A stretch of DNA of 64,000 nt from Bagarius yarrelli. Lineage: Eukaryota; Chordata; Actinopteri; Siluriformes; Sisoridae. Each line of letters opens with the position of its first letter. Within the stretch, counting starts at the first letter, position 1. Under the pieces are notes generated by a model. That model did no database searches. It was not told the DNA's origin and saw only the letters and a program-made list of their open reading frames with translations. Of the stretch, positions 10,365-21,950 are shown piece after piece. A program made the translations under genes and the position numbers. The stretch lies in assembly GCA_005784505.1 (NCBI GenBank), contig VCAZ01000184.1, positions 62,001 to 126,000 of the forward strand, read 5' to 3'.

Positions 10365-12060
10365 TTATTAAGTGTATTGTTATATAAAAGTTAAAGACAT
10401 ATTGTGTAGATTGGGGACTCCAGCAAGACTACCTATGGCAAGTGATCCTCACTGTTATTAGTCTCATGTTTATTGCTGGTGATTTGAAATGATCAGACTT
10501 AGGATAACTTAAAAGTTTTTAGTATAAAGTGGGGTCTTTTTTTAAATTAATATAGAAAAAGTGCAAGAATATTTTGTGACATCCAGGATGAGTCTGGGTT
10601 TTTAGGACCGAAGTTTCTCTTCTATATCAGATTTGTCAATATTTTGTTAAATTTTCTTCTAGTGTTCAGTTTGGAGAAGAAATGAAAAATGTTTTGTGTT
10701 TAAATGCATTTTGTGTATAATTTAGTATGATACTCCTCTGTTTTATTTGCTAAAGCAAAATACTGAAAAATCATTTCATTTTCGCACCTTTTTTCCGGTC
10801 AGTACGTCCACCTTGGGTTGTTTTGCCGTGTATAGTGTAAATGCAGATATTCGATACGGTTCAGTTTTAAAAGATGTAAGTGGGTCATCAAAAATGCGTC
10901 AAAGTAAATGCGGCCTTTGATGATTCAAACTGCGTGGTTGTCACTAGCGTGAACGATTTCGCAGCACCTGTCAGCAAGTGAAAATCGGGGCTGAAATCAT
11001 GCAGGGTGAACTCGGCAAAAGCTTCAGCAAAAAGCTTTCGTTAAAGAGGTTTAAACTACTGGTAAAGATAAAATCCCAGGAATGGTAACGGATCTTAAAC
11101 ACATTGTTCTTTAACTTTAACTTTAAACCATTTAGTTCCGAGGCATTATTTAACAGTTCCTCAGAGACACTGACATGAGCCCTCGGTGTGATGTCCCTGT
11201 TAAAGTGTATGATGTAATAAAATCAGAGCAGTGAAAGACAAGACACCTGTGCTGGCGCTTCTATTATCCATGTCTCGCTCGTGGCTCCTCATAAAACATG
11301 AATGAGTTTTTACCCATAAAAGACTCGATTTTCTTTTTGATTTACACACCAACTAAAAAAGGTAAAAAAAAGTCCAGAGGGGGGACTATTTTATGGTCCC
11401 TGCACAGGATAATGCATTTGAAATAAACAGCTCTAAACCAGGAAAAATAATTGTCATGTAGTTACAATGTTTTAGACTTAATCATTTATTTATAAAATCA
11501 TTTCAACTGCATCTAAAGCGCAATTATTCATAATAAATTCATAAATAAACAGTTTTTCTGACAAATCCACAGACTCGTCATTGTTCTATAATTGGTGTTT
11601 TACAGAAACACAGCAAATTGAAGTGTGAACGGGTTTTTAACACCTCACTGACACTACAGCTTCCTTCTGTTCTTTCTTCTAAAGCTTATTGTCCTATAGT
11701 GTCATCACTCAGTAACTATGTTCTCAATGTGTCATGCTATTTTATTCCCCCAGCTACCTCCCCCAACTGTCAATGTGCATTTCAGTGGATAGCTATCGTT
11801 TTTTTTATTACCTGAGAGTAACAGGCAGGAAATGATAATGCCGATGACGAGTGTTAGCTGTGAAGATCTTTTCAATTCAAAACATTATATTTGCATATAA
11901 TATTTTTTTATTTTTTCTATGCTTACATAACACTTACATAACACCCGGCTAAAGTTTTATGTTGATTTAGATTTTTGCAACTTTTCCATCTTTATTACTT
12001 TAAAGAACTATATAAACTATTTACATTTGCTATATGAAATATATCAATATAAAGATTTAA
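10365..12060. other. AT-rich stretch, nothing assigned
   Basis: No recognised repeat or gene. A moderately CpG-containing part at 10800-11000 shows no splice or promoter pattern that I would defend. Confidence 0.45.
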
Positions 12061-12614
12061 CCCTTTATTCTCTTAACCTTGTATTCCCTTAACCCTTTAT
12101 TCCCCTAACCTTTTATTCTCTTAACCCTTTATTCCCCTAACCTTTTATTTCCTTAACCCATTATTTCCCCTAACCTTTTATTCCCTTAACCCCTTACTAC
12201 CCTAACCTTTTATTCCCTTAACTGTTTATTTTCTTAACCTCGTATTTCCTTGACCCTTTATTCCCTTAAACTTTTAATCCCATAACCCTTTATTCCCTTA
12301 ACTGTTTATTTTCTTAACCTCATATTCCCTTGACCCTTTATTCCCTTAAACTTTTAATCCCATAACCCTTTATTCCCTTAACCCTTTGTTCCCTTAACCT
12401 TTTATTTCCTTAACCTTGTATTTTCCTAACCCCTTATTCCCTTAACCTTGCATTCCCTTAATCCTTTATTCCGTTAACCCCTTATTCTTTTAACTTTTTA
12501 TTCCTATAACCCTTTATTTCCTTAACCCTTCATTCACTTAATGTTGTATTCCCTTAACCCTTAATTCCCTTAACCCTTTATTTCCTTAACCTTGCATTCA
12601 TTTAACCCTTTTTT
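12061..12614 (+). repeat. 16-bp minisatellite, consensus CCCTTTATTCCCTTAA
   Basis: About 34-35 imperfect 16-bp units occur in direct tandem. Variants include CCCCTAACC words that resemble the vertebrate telomere C-strand. Five-unit blocks (80 bp) at 12220-12299 and 12300-12379 differ at only two positions, which indicates recent higher-order duplication inside the array. Confidence 0.95.
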
Positions 12615-12668
12615 TCTTTAAGGGAAAAGAGGTACAGGAATAAAGGTTAAGGGAATAAAGAGTTAAAG
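12615..12668 (-). repeat. inverted units of the same minisatellite
   Basis: Immediately after the array the units appear in the opposite orientation (AGGAATAAAGGTTAAGGG, then AATAAAGAGTTAAAG). The junction can fold back on the last direct units as a hairpin. Confidence 0.8.
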
Positions 12669-13012
12669 AAATATTTAGATCCTGTCTTATGGTTTATAAA
12701 TAAGCTTTTTAAGATTATGCACAAAACTAAATCCGATGGCTTTTCTTCATACTTTTTATTTATACTTTATACTTATTAATTCATTCTTTTAACACTGCTT
12801 ATTTATTCCATATTTACCTTTTTTACAATTGCAGTAAACAGGGAATTGCACTTTTATACACAAATTTGCACAATGCATATTGCACAAATTTACACACAAA
12901 TCATTTAATCATTTAATAAATCATTTTGCTTCTAATGAGGTAACGTTTTGTCCTAAACAACATTTAAGTTTATCTGAAAAGTTAATATTATTATTATTAT
13001 TATTATTTTTTA
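12669..13012. other. AT-rich spacer with ATT repeat
   Basis: A short (ATT)n run lies at about 12987-13010, directly beside the next SINE tail. Nothing else is recognised. Confidence 0.5.
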
Positions 13013-13138
13013 TTACATTTACAGCATTTGGCAGACGGCTTTATCTCTTTTATACAACTGAGCAGATGGTGGTTAGGGCCTTGCTCATGGGCCCACCAGT
13101 GGTAACTTGTTGGTGCTGGAAATCGAGAACCGATCTTA
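13013..13138 (-). repeat. family A SINE, head truncated
   Basis: The tail ACATTTACAGCATTTGGCAG, GACGGCTTTATCTC and ATACAACTGAGCAG are present. Part of the TCCAGAGCGACTTACA segment is deleted. The head is replaced by a short GA run at 13146-13164. Confidence 0.8.
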
Positions 13139-13839
13139 GGGCATGTGAGAGAGAGAGAGAAAGATTTCTCAGCACTTTATCTTTTTCTTAATCATTAAAT
13201 GATGAAACATCCGAACATTAGTGACAGTGACTTTGGTAGCTGGTGCAGACAGCAGGATTTATAAAAACATGTGCTTCTCTCGTCCATAGTCCACCAGCAT
13301 TTTACTGTTTAGGAACACAATAATAGCTTTATCCATTCCTACTCTATATTCTCAAGCCACACCTGCTCTTCTACAGCTTACAGCAGCTCCTCCACAGTAA
13401 CACGGGTCTCAGGTACACAGGTGCATACACGGAGTGGGAAAGTCTGTGTACTGAGCGTGGGAGCATGCTGGCGTCTACTTCACCATGCCACAAGCTGAGA
13501 AAGTTTTACACACACACACACATACCACCTCTCTACAAAAATAACCGATTAAAACTAAAGAAGCGGTATTTCTCACTTATTCACGCTAACGCACCTTAAT
13601 CTCTCACTGACTCACTCCCAGCATGCAACAGACAGTGAAAGAAGGACTATTTTGGAATTTTAAATATTCTTTATTTTTTACAGTTTATACCTGAGAGAGA
13701 AAGATAGAGAGAGAGAGAGATTTTTATTTTATTTTATCATAAATACTGTGTTTATGTCTGTAATTTTAGTTCTTTTCCCACTGAACCCATACTTTGAAAA
13801 TACGAATGTACATATTTGTCATATAAATAAAGCCCTTTT
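13139..13839. other. unassigned stretch with short GA and CA runs
   Basis: A short CA run lies at 13508-13522 and a GA run at 13692-13720. No gene is recognised. Confidence 0.45.
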
Positions 13840-14144
13840 TGAGAAAGGGAGAGACAAGACAGATAAAGAGAAAGACAGCGATAGAGACAGAAGGAAAGAG
13901 AGAGAGAGAGATAGAAAGATGAGCAAGAAAAAGACAAAAGAAAGATGCACAGAGAGACAAAGACAGAGAAAAAGAAAGACAGAAAGAGAAAGAGTACGAC
14001 GGAGACACACAGAAAAAGAGACAGACAGAGAGAGAGTCAAAGACAGATAAAGAGAGAAAGAGAAAGACAGAAAGAGATAGACCGATAGACAGGGAGAGAG
14101 AGAGTGACAGAGAGACAAAGACAGATAAAGACAGAGAGAGATAG
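13840..14144. repeat. polypurine tract (GAGA/GACA/AAAGA)
   Basis: The plus strand is almost entirely A and G with scattered C and T, in GACAGA, AAAGAG and GAGAGA words. The overlapping 100- to 210-codon frames on both strands are low-complexity artefacts. Confidence 0.95.
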
Positions 14145-14186
14145 TGGCTATCAAAAACACAAATTCCTAAAGTGAAATCACCATTT

Positions 14187-14206
14187 GCTGTCAGGCTCAT
14201 GACAGC
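14187..14206. promoter_or_regulatory. inverted TGACAGC dyad (TGIF/MEIS-type motif), candidate
   Basis: GCTGTCA and TGACAGC are exact inverted repeats separated by six bases. TGACAG is the core recognised by TALE homeodomain proteins of the MEIS/TGIF class. It sits in a non-repetitive island (14165-14420) between two purine tracts. Function is inferred from the motif only. Confidence 0.25.
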
Positions 14207-14242
14207 CCTATTATTGATTCCTCTCCTCCCACATGTCTGTGC

Positions 14243-14264
14243 ACACACACACACACACACACAC
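14243..14264. repeat. (CA)n microsatellite
   Basis: This is a short, clean run of about eleven CA units. Confidence 0.95.
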
Positions 14265-14631
14265 GCTCCTGAGAGACATGGCCGCACAGATGCCAGACCG
14301 CTGACAAAATAAAAATTCACAAAGCTCATTTCACTCTGTCTTTTCCAGTGCAAATCATTCATCCCCGATGAGACGGCTGCAGATTTGCGAGTTCGCAATC
14401 ATGCATAATTAGTGAGAGATTTTCTTTGGGTTGGACATTTTGGCAAGTTCAACTCAGATCTATAACGAGGTACGATGAATATTTAGTGTGAACTTCGCTT
14501 GCACTCTTTCCAAATTATTATTATATTAAGATTATATATATGTCAAAAAAAAGAATATCCTGTTTCAATACAAATTTCCATCTTATTGTGTATAATTAAA
14601 GAGTATTATTAGTATCATTAATAAAAAAGCT

Positions 14632-14866
14632 TGAGAGACAGAAATAAAAAGAAAGAGAGAAAGAACAGGAAAGAAAAAGAAGGGAAAGAGGAAGAGAGGA
14701 GAGAGCAGGACAAGAGGGGAAAAGACAGAGAGAGGGACAAAGACAGATAAAGAGAAAGAGACAAGACGAATAAAGACAGAGAGAGAGAGACAAAGACAGA
14801 TAAAAAGAGAGAGACAGAGACAAAGACCGAAAGAGAGAAAGAGACAAAGAGAGAAAGACGCACAAA
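14632..14866. repeat. second polypurine tract
   Basis: Purine-rich GAGA/AAAGA/GACAGA words continue the pattern of 13840-14144 after about 490 bases of ordinary sequence. Confidence 0.95.
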
Positions 14867-14941
14867 AAAGTATAAATAGGATTACTGATGGTGCCTTTTT
14901 AACCCTCAGCTTGCTGCAATAGTTGCTGTTGACAGTCAAGG

Positions 14942-15395
<454 letters not shown>

Positions 15396-15410
15396 CGATA
15401 TGATACGTCG

Positions 15411-15474
15411 AGGTGGCGAGGGGCCTGAACCCTGGTCTTTTTGGTCTTCCAATCAACAATGCCACTGCCCCTCA
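15411..15474 (-). repeat. family B SINE, head fragment
   Basis: The plus strand reads GGGGCCTGAACCCTGGTC, TTGGTCTTCCAATCAACA and GCCACTGCCCCTCAG. This is the complement of the family B tRNA-like head. It abuts the end of the GATA array. Confidence 0.55.
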
Positions 15475-16767
15475 GTCCATAATACAGCATAAGAGAAAGC
15501 AGCATAAATTACGTATGGTTTTTTATTGGATTACATCAGTGAAATATATCCAAAACTGTTCATATGACAGGAAAATGATTAAAGTATTTTAATCATTAAC
15601 ATCTTTTTCAGTGGGATGAACTGTACTTAAACCCTAAGCCCAACAGTCATCAAGCTCAAACAGTGCAACAAATATTCTGCCCCCTAAATAAAAAATACGT
15701 AGCCCAAAACATTAAATACAGCTGCATTTTTATTGAAATATTTTAAACAGTACTTTTAGCAGTATATTTAATTAGTCAGCAACTACATTCAGTATCCGGA
15801 TGTATTTATTAATCAACAGGTCAAAGCACCTCTGTATGTCATTCTGGCTAAAGGAATCTGCCAACTTCCATAAATGTAAATGTTATTCCTGGGGCATAGA
15901 AATGTAAACAGAAGAATGTAGACAGATCCACATGGCCATGCTGATATTTAGAGTTCACCTAAGGTTTATCTCGTTTAAAGGAGTAGTACAGATCTAAAAA
16001 AACTTTTTTAAATACATTTTTTAACCGGAAGAAGCGGGTTTTTTGTTAAAGCAGTTTTCTAGGTCATGAGATGTTAATGTTTATGATTAAAATCAATGAA
16101 CCTGCCAACATCAGTATGTCAAAAACGTCTGTTCAGATCCTGAAGCTGAACTCTTATCAACTTCAGCCGAACTCCAGGACATTTACACAAGTTCCTCTTT
16201 CAACAGGCAATCACAGCCTCACAATAAAACTATTTTTAAATAAGCCCTGAGCTCGAAATTTTTTGGAGAAGAATCCAATAGAGCTGTCGAAAAGGGCTGC
16301 TGAGGTCTATTCCAGAAGACGTTTCTGCAGATAGAGTCATACCTGCTTAAAAAATTCATCTCCCTGGCCACCTGCCCTCTCATTGAAGCATATGGATGAA
16401 AGTCATGGGTAATAACAGCCACCGCTGCACAAAGACGCCACCATCTGCCCCACACAGGGGGATCAAACACAGTCCTGCAGGCTGAGACAAGGAAAATCCT
16501 ACAGCTGCTTAACACGTGGGGTCTGGCTATTGCATCCTCCGCTGGACACACACAGCTAACCAGGACACACAATCACACAATGACTGCCCTTGTTTAGTTC
16601 ACAAAATAACAATAGATATCCTGTTGACTTGGCCAATTTTTCAGTTTACCACAAAAAAACCCAACATTATTTTTATATTATAGCACAGCGGAAACATCTT
16701 TTTCTTTAAAATTACAACCTCTAGCCATTTGAGTTTACATTGACAGTGTGAGCTGCACTCTTTGTAA
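15475..16767. other. unassigned stretch with a 117-codon minus-strand frame
   Basis: A fragment of family A SINE tail lies at about 15843-15883 (TCTGCCAACTTCCATAAATG). The minus-strand frame 16219-16572 has no domain I recognise and lies in low-repeat DNA. It could be an exon, conserved non-coding DNA or chance. Confidence 0.35.
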
Positions 16768-16914
16768 GATGGATGGATGGATGGATGGATGAATGGACAG
16801 ATGGATGGACAGATAGACGGACAGATAGAAAGATGGTGTAAATAAAGATGGATAAATGGAAAATGGATGGATGGATGGAGATAGACAGGCAGACAGACAG
16901 ACAGACAGTCTGAC

Positions 16915-16953
<39 letters not shown>

Positions 16954-16954
16954 A
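16768..16954. repeat. compound GGAT / GACA / GATA microsatellite
   Basis: GGAT units are followed by GACA and GATA blocks. An interruption GTGTAAATAAAGATGG (16836-16851) closely resembles the interruption in the GATA array 1.6 kb upstream. Confidence 0.95.
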
Positions 16955-17716
16955 AGTGTAAAAGACCTAAAAAAATCTCTGCCACTATATTTGGACTAAT
17001 GCACACTATAACTGACTTGCTACTTCCTGCTGCTCGATGACCTGCTAACATGTCTAACAGATGGATTTCACAAGTGTGTTCCAACACTCTTACATGTGTG
17101 TCCATGTCTGACTGGTGGTTTTCATGTTGAACCCTTCTCTTATGACTTTTCCCATTACCATTAGCTCCTGAGACCTTCCATTAGCACTAGATCCTGCCTG
17201 CTTTCATCCTGAGACAAGCATTATTCGCTCATTTCCTGTTCAGCAATACGTCTTTTTAATGTTATTGTTTTGCATGGAGATTCTGCTAACGCCTGTCAAA
17301 TCCTGTCGAGTGTCTTTACATCCTGGACCAACTTGGTGTGGGTTTTTGTTGGGGTGTGTGTGTGTGTGTTGCTGGCAAGCATGGCAGTATGAGGTCTCAG
17401 CTGTTGCTGGCTCTATGAGCAGGTGGGGGAATGACCATCTGTAAATGAGCCGTTTCTTTGGCAACAATGAAAAGATTGATGCGATTAGTTTTTCATTACG
17501 TGCCGCCACCATGAATTCTAATCATTCCAAATTGTATGTGTGAAAAGCGGAAAAGAGGAAATGTTTTATGTGCCAGTAGGCAGAAGAAGTGTAAACTTTT
17601 AGAAATCACACTGTTCTGCAAAGTTTTCTTTTTCCCAAACTGCAAGTAAACTCTTGCAAAAAATATACTATCACCAGATCTTTTGCCATCTTGGTAAATT
17701 AAGAAAGTCTTTACTT
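16955..17716. other. unassigned, low-repeat stretch
   Basis: A (GT)n run lies at 17355-17370. The segment 17400-17545 has a non-repetitive, possibly conserved texture but no gene that I can support. Confidence 0.4.
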
Positions 17717-17922
17717 ATCACATATACGGTACATTACTGCACTATGAAATTCTGTCAGATTAGGAAGTTGGGGTCGGCCATGATAGGGCACCCCTAAGGG
17801 AGAGAGGGTTAAGGGGCCTAAGGGTCAAGGGGCAAAATCCGGCAGCTTGGCAATAAAAGGTCTTGAATCCAGATCCTAAACCCAGAACCCAGAGGCTAAA
17901 CTGTTCAAGATGCCACTACCCC
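17717..17922 (-). repeat. family B SINE
   Basis: The plus strand carries GAAATTCTGTCAGATTAGGA, GGTCGGCCATGATAGGGCAC, GAGAGAGGGTTAAGGGGCC, and a terminal GATGCCACTACCCC. These are complements of the family B body and head, with several small deletions. Confidence 0.65.
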
Positions 17923-18052
17923 ATGGTATGTAGGTTGTAAAAACAAGGGTTTTTTTTTTTTATTAAATATTGATCCAAGCACTATAGTAATGGGGGAAAA
18001 AAACAGTTTTATAATAACTATAAGCCTTTAGTAAAGATTTAAATGTCATCTA

Positions 18053-18167
18053 GAGGAAGTTGTATCTCAGTGGTTAAGGTGTTGGACTGTTAACTGGAAG
18101 ATCTGAGTTCCACCACCAAGCTGCCTCTCCTGGGCCCCTGAGCAAGGCCCTTAACCCCTTGCTCAGT

Positions 18168-18201
<34 letters not shown>
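18053..18201 (+). repeat. family A SINE ending in poly-A
   Basis: Head TCTCAGTGGTTAAGGTGTTG and body CTGGGCCCCTGAGCAAGGCC run to GCTCAGTTGTGT. About 30 A residues (18172-18201) and an AT run then replace the normal tail. Confidence 0.85.
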
Positions 18202-18214
<13 letters not shown>

Positions 18215-18671
18215 TATATATATATTTATAAGTCTTTCTTATCAACATTATTATAATTAGCTCACTCATATGTCCCTTTTTGGCTTGCATGGCATTCGGG
18301 TAAGAGTGTGGCCGAATTTTGCATGGGTAATTAGCTAGGGCACACTGAGGTGGACATGGTGACAACATGGTGGATTATGGGTAATTTGTCATGCCACAGT
18401 GCACAAGGTTAACCATGTGTTGTAGGATTTAAAGTCTTAGAGGGAAATTAGATTATTTATTAATTATTTTTACATGATTTGGTGACAAAAATGTGCTTCC
18501 TCTGAGATGCATGAATCCAACCTTTAAATCTTTTCAAGCTGCTACTCGAGCTTTTAGGATCACAGAGCTAGGAAATGGCGCTATATCCTTTTTTCTGCAT
18601 ACAAGAGCTCACAGATGATCTTGATTGGCTAAATGGGCATGAAAGAAATACATTTTGAAATGAACATTTAT

Positions 18672-18822
18672 TGCAGTCCCTTCTTTCTAGTGCAATTTAC
18701 ATCTATCTCATTTATACTAATGTGCATGTTAGAGACAAGAGCCTGGCAGTGACAGAATATTGGTCATGGGAATTAAACTCATAACTGTCTGATTAGCATT
18801 CCAACACATCAGCCACTAATCT
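18672..18822 (-). repeat. family A SINE, strongly degraded
   Basis: Weak matches to the tail (TGCAATTTACATCTATCTC) and to GGGAATTAAACTC and CATCAGCCACTAATCT remain in the expected order. Confidence 0.5.
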
Positions 18823-19003
18823 ATATGCAAAATCATTAACAGATCATAACATAACTATTCATTTACTTGTTTTCAGTAACCTTTGTTTCTTGATCAGCAT
18901 TAGATTGGCTGCAGTACCTAATCCAGAAACGCCAAGCAAGAGGACGAAACTAAAAACCCCAGATTATAGTGGGGCATCATAAATACACACATTTACATCA
19001 AAT

Positions 19004-19175
19004 AGGGGACTAGTCAGCTCAGTGGTTAGGGTGTTGGCCTAGTGATCAGAAGGTTTAATTCCCAGAACCACTAAGCTGCCCTTGTGCAAGGGCTTTAACC
19101 CTCAACTGTTGGGAAAAAAATGAGATAAACATAAGCCACTTGGGATCAAGGCTTCTGCTGAATGCCAGAAATATA
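19004..19175 (+). repeat. family A SINE, full length but diverged
   Basis: GCTCAGTGGTTAGGGTGTTG, CAAGGGCTTTAACCCTCAAC, and ATAAGCCACTTGGGATCAAG with TCTGCTGAATGCCAG mark head, body and tail. Confidence 0.8.
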
Positions 19176-19849
19176 TATAGCAATTTTAAATAGCTAACTT
19201 ACAAAATGGCTGATTTTTTGAAGTGGAACCATAGAACCTATAGGAACCCCGGATGGTCAATGGGAGAACCCTTAACTGAGGATTAAACTGGAGCACTGAA
19301 TTAACTGCTGACTTCTTATTAAGCTGCATCATTAAGCCACTGTAAGACATTTAACACACTGAGTTATGCTAATCTTAAATCTACGACAGAATACATTTTA
19401 CGTGTATTAGATATTCATGAAAATGGATTGTTAATTAAAACCAGTGAACTCTAAATAAAATGTTTAATGCTTGACAGGTCAATAAGACGTTTAAAGCTTG
19501 TAGAAAATTACTTCATACATTAACACTTTTCTCAGAGCCAGACTAGACATGACGTAGATGTCTCACATTTTCTTAGTATGTAAATAATGCTTGATTATCT
19601 GCAGCTCATTTCTATATCGTTTCACATTTGTAGGACAACTTGATCCTTTACCACTGTAATGGAGTATGTCAGGAGTCCTGGTGATGCTCTCTCATTAATT
19701 AAGTGATAAAAATCATAATTCTTAATAGAATAAAATTGCAAAGAACAAGGTAAAAAACAACATTCAATCATATGCAATGTTATTTGTCTGATAGACGGTA
19801 TAGTTGTAGGTATAGTTGTAAATACTTGCGCATGCTTGCACATACTCCT
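19176..19849. other. AT-rich stretch, nothing assigned
   Basis: No recognised repeat, exon or RNA gene. Confidence 0.5.
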
Positions 19850-20012
19850 CTATGCACATACTGACATAGCCTTATTTATTATTGTACATATTTATCTGCG
19901 TTTGCACAGTTCTACTATTTGCATTTTTGGTAGATGCTAAACGGCACTTTGTTGCTATGTACTTGTACCTACTTGACAATATGTACTTGTATCTACTTGA
20001 CAATAAAGCTTG

Positions 20013-20075
<63 letters not shown>

Positions 20076-20115
20076 CATCCATTCATCCATCCACCCATTC
20101 ATCCATCCATCTATT
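19850..20115 (+). repeat. retroelement 3' end with terminal (ATCT)n/(ATCC)n
   Basis: TTGTACATATTTATCTGCG, GATGCTAAACGGCACTTTG and CTTGACAATAAAGCTTGATC are text of a common fish repeat. It ends in its own tetranucleotide tail: ATCT from 20013, then ATCC and ATTC to 20115. The CTTGTATCTACTTGACAATA segment is duplicated in tandem. Confidence 0.6.
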
Positions 20116-20223
20116 TGGTTAGGGCTTCCTGAAAAAAAATGTGGTGTAATTTTACAAAAATTACAGTGGTTAGCAATAAAGTTGCTGACTTTCTATGCTT
20201 GGAGGTTTATAATAAAAATCGAT

Positions 20224-20545
20224 CAGAGCCGGCCGACAAGAGTACATAAAATGACTTTGTTTTTTTTTTCTTTGACATGTCAATGGACAATGGTAATTAT
20301 TATAAAAAAATGCAATATTGAATATTTATGGATTATTTAGCTACATTACAGTACACAGCACTGTTACAATAAAAACATTGGTATGATGTAAGCAACATAG
20401 CCACAAAAATTCAAATAATAATGTTTGTGTTCGATTTATAGTGTGGGAATAATCAAGGTTTGACTATATTTAGTCATATTGGTGGCAAAGAGGGGCCCCG
20501 AAATAAAATTCTGCTTAGAACCCCCTAAAAAAAGGGTTGGCCCTG
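20224..20545. mobile_element. hAT-like MITE, same terminal type as 6505-6958
   Basis: The left end CAGAGCCGGCC and the complement of the right end, CAGGGCCAACCC, match each other and the CAGGGCCGGCCC end of the element at 6505. The interior is AT-rich and non-coding. Flanks agree at only 5 of 8 positions, so the target-site duplication is unproven. Confidence 0.5.
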
Positions 20546-21164
20546 CAATTTATTATAGAAAAAATTGAAAAAATATGAAAGGCCAAAATTCTTCAAATTG
20601 TTCTTCCTGTTAATTAGATTCAACTATTCATATATTTCAACATATAATGGCTATCGAACTGGATGTTATTCTTATAATATCTCTGAATTTCAGCATAATT
20701 ATTTCTGCTAATTAGCAGAAATAAGACTAGAATGGATTCTTGTCAGAGGCACAGTGGTAGGGACTCAAAGTACTACATACAATAATTGAGCTTAACTACT
20801 GTACATGACATTCACAATCACAGAGGGCTTTTTTTTAAAGTCATAAGTCACATTTGTGCAACAAAGCATAATTTAACTGCATGATCCCAAAAAAAGCTGT
20901 TCAAAAGTTTAAGATATATGTTAATGAGCAGCTTTAAAATCTTCAGCCAAATGATAATATGACCTTCTCTTTGAGGTACTGTATATTTTCTTGCTGAGCT
21001 TGAACAAAGATATGAATATTAATTGTGTTAGCTAAAATGCATTGCCTGAAACTAAAGCTTATAGTAAATTGATGGCAACAAAAACAAATAAAACTCGAAA
21101 AACAAGGAAAATTTAATTAATTAATGTGCTGATTTAATACTTCTCTGCAATATTCTAGATCTTT
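20546..21164. other. AT-rich stretch, nothing assigned
   Basis: No motif or repeat that I can name. Confidence 0.5.
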
Positions 21165-21773
21165 TAAAATGATGCCCCAAAGGGTGCTGGGAAAAAAAAC
21201 TTGCTGAGAACTATATCGCAGGATCCCTGACTCATAAGTAGTGAAGCTCCTATGGAAACACTTTGGCCAAGCAGAAGTAGACCTATTTGTGTCACAAGAA
21301 ACGATGCAGTGTCTGATCTGATTTTTACTGGTACCTCCAGCCCTGCTGGGCATGGATGCCATGGTACAGACATGCCCGAGGCATCGTCTTTATGCGTTTC
21401 CTCTGATTGCGGGGCTTGCAGGAGTTCTGGAGCGAGTACCCCAGAACAGATTTACACTGCTGTTGGTAGACGTTTTGGCTAAGCTGAGCTTGGTTCTTGA
21501 ATCTTGTTTTCTTTTCTACTTGGCTATCCTCTCCAGATACCTGTGGGTGTGGCCCCTGAGGGGGCACAGCTCCAAGCAGCAGGTCTTTCGACCGTGGTCA
21601 TTGAGACCATACTCCAGTCCAGAGCTCTGTCCATATCTGCTTTCCACAGTGGTGGCATAGCTGCTCAATCAGTGGACAGGTACTCATTAGTATCGAGGTT
21701 TTTTCGTGGTACAAAGAGGCTAAGGCCTGTCTGCCAGATGAGGTTCCCGTCATGCGATCTGGCTATGATTTAA
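21165..21773 (+). pseudogene. decayed DIRS-1-like retroelement (post-RNase H to tyrosine recombinase)
   Basis: Frame fragments match the region between RNase H and the tyrosine recombinase of fish DIRS elements: WKHFGQAEVDLFVSQETMQC at about 21253, then LYAFPLIAGLAGVLERVPQN at about 21390, WVWPLRG at about 21547, and LVSRFFRGTKRLRPVC at about 21690. There are frameshifts, stops and an internal deletion, with no terminal repeats seen. The element is dead. Family membership is from remembered DIRS motifs and needs a database search. Confidence 0.7.
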
Positions 21774-21873
21774 TGCTTACTAATTGGTTGAATTACACAC
21801 GTACTTCAGGAAAAATGTTATAAAAGAACATTCCAAGACCTTTTAGATGCAGTGTCTCGTTTCTTCCGGGAAC

Positions 21874-21950
21874 CAGGGAAATTAAGGTGTTGAACTGCTA
21901 ACCAAAGATGGTGGGTTCTATTCCCAGCAAGATACCACCAAGTTACCACT
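21874..21950 (+). repeat. family A SINE, head fragment
   Basis: GAAATTAAGGTGTTGAACTG, GGTTCTATTCCCAGCA and CCACCAAGTTACCACTG are the SINE head; the rest is missing. Confidence 0.7.

Noticed and set aside
12061..12614. Interstitial telomere
   Set aside because: CCCTAA-like words occur, but the repeat period is 16 bp and no run of TTAGGG/CCCTAA hexamers exists.
13766..14398. 210-codon Ser/Leu-rich frame
   Set aside because: Low-complexity translation of the purine tract complement and the CA microsatellite.
17502..17543. Perfect Kozak context GCCGCCACCATG followed by GAATTC-like sequence, resembling an engineered construct
   Set aside because: The frame stops after 10 codons and the surroundings are ordinary fish DNA with no vector sequence. 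It is a coincidence.
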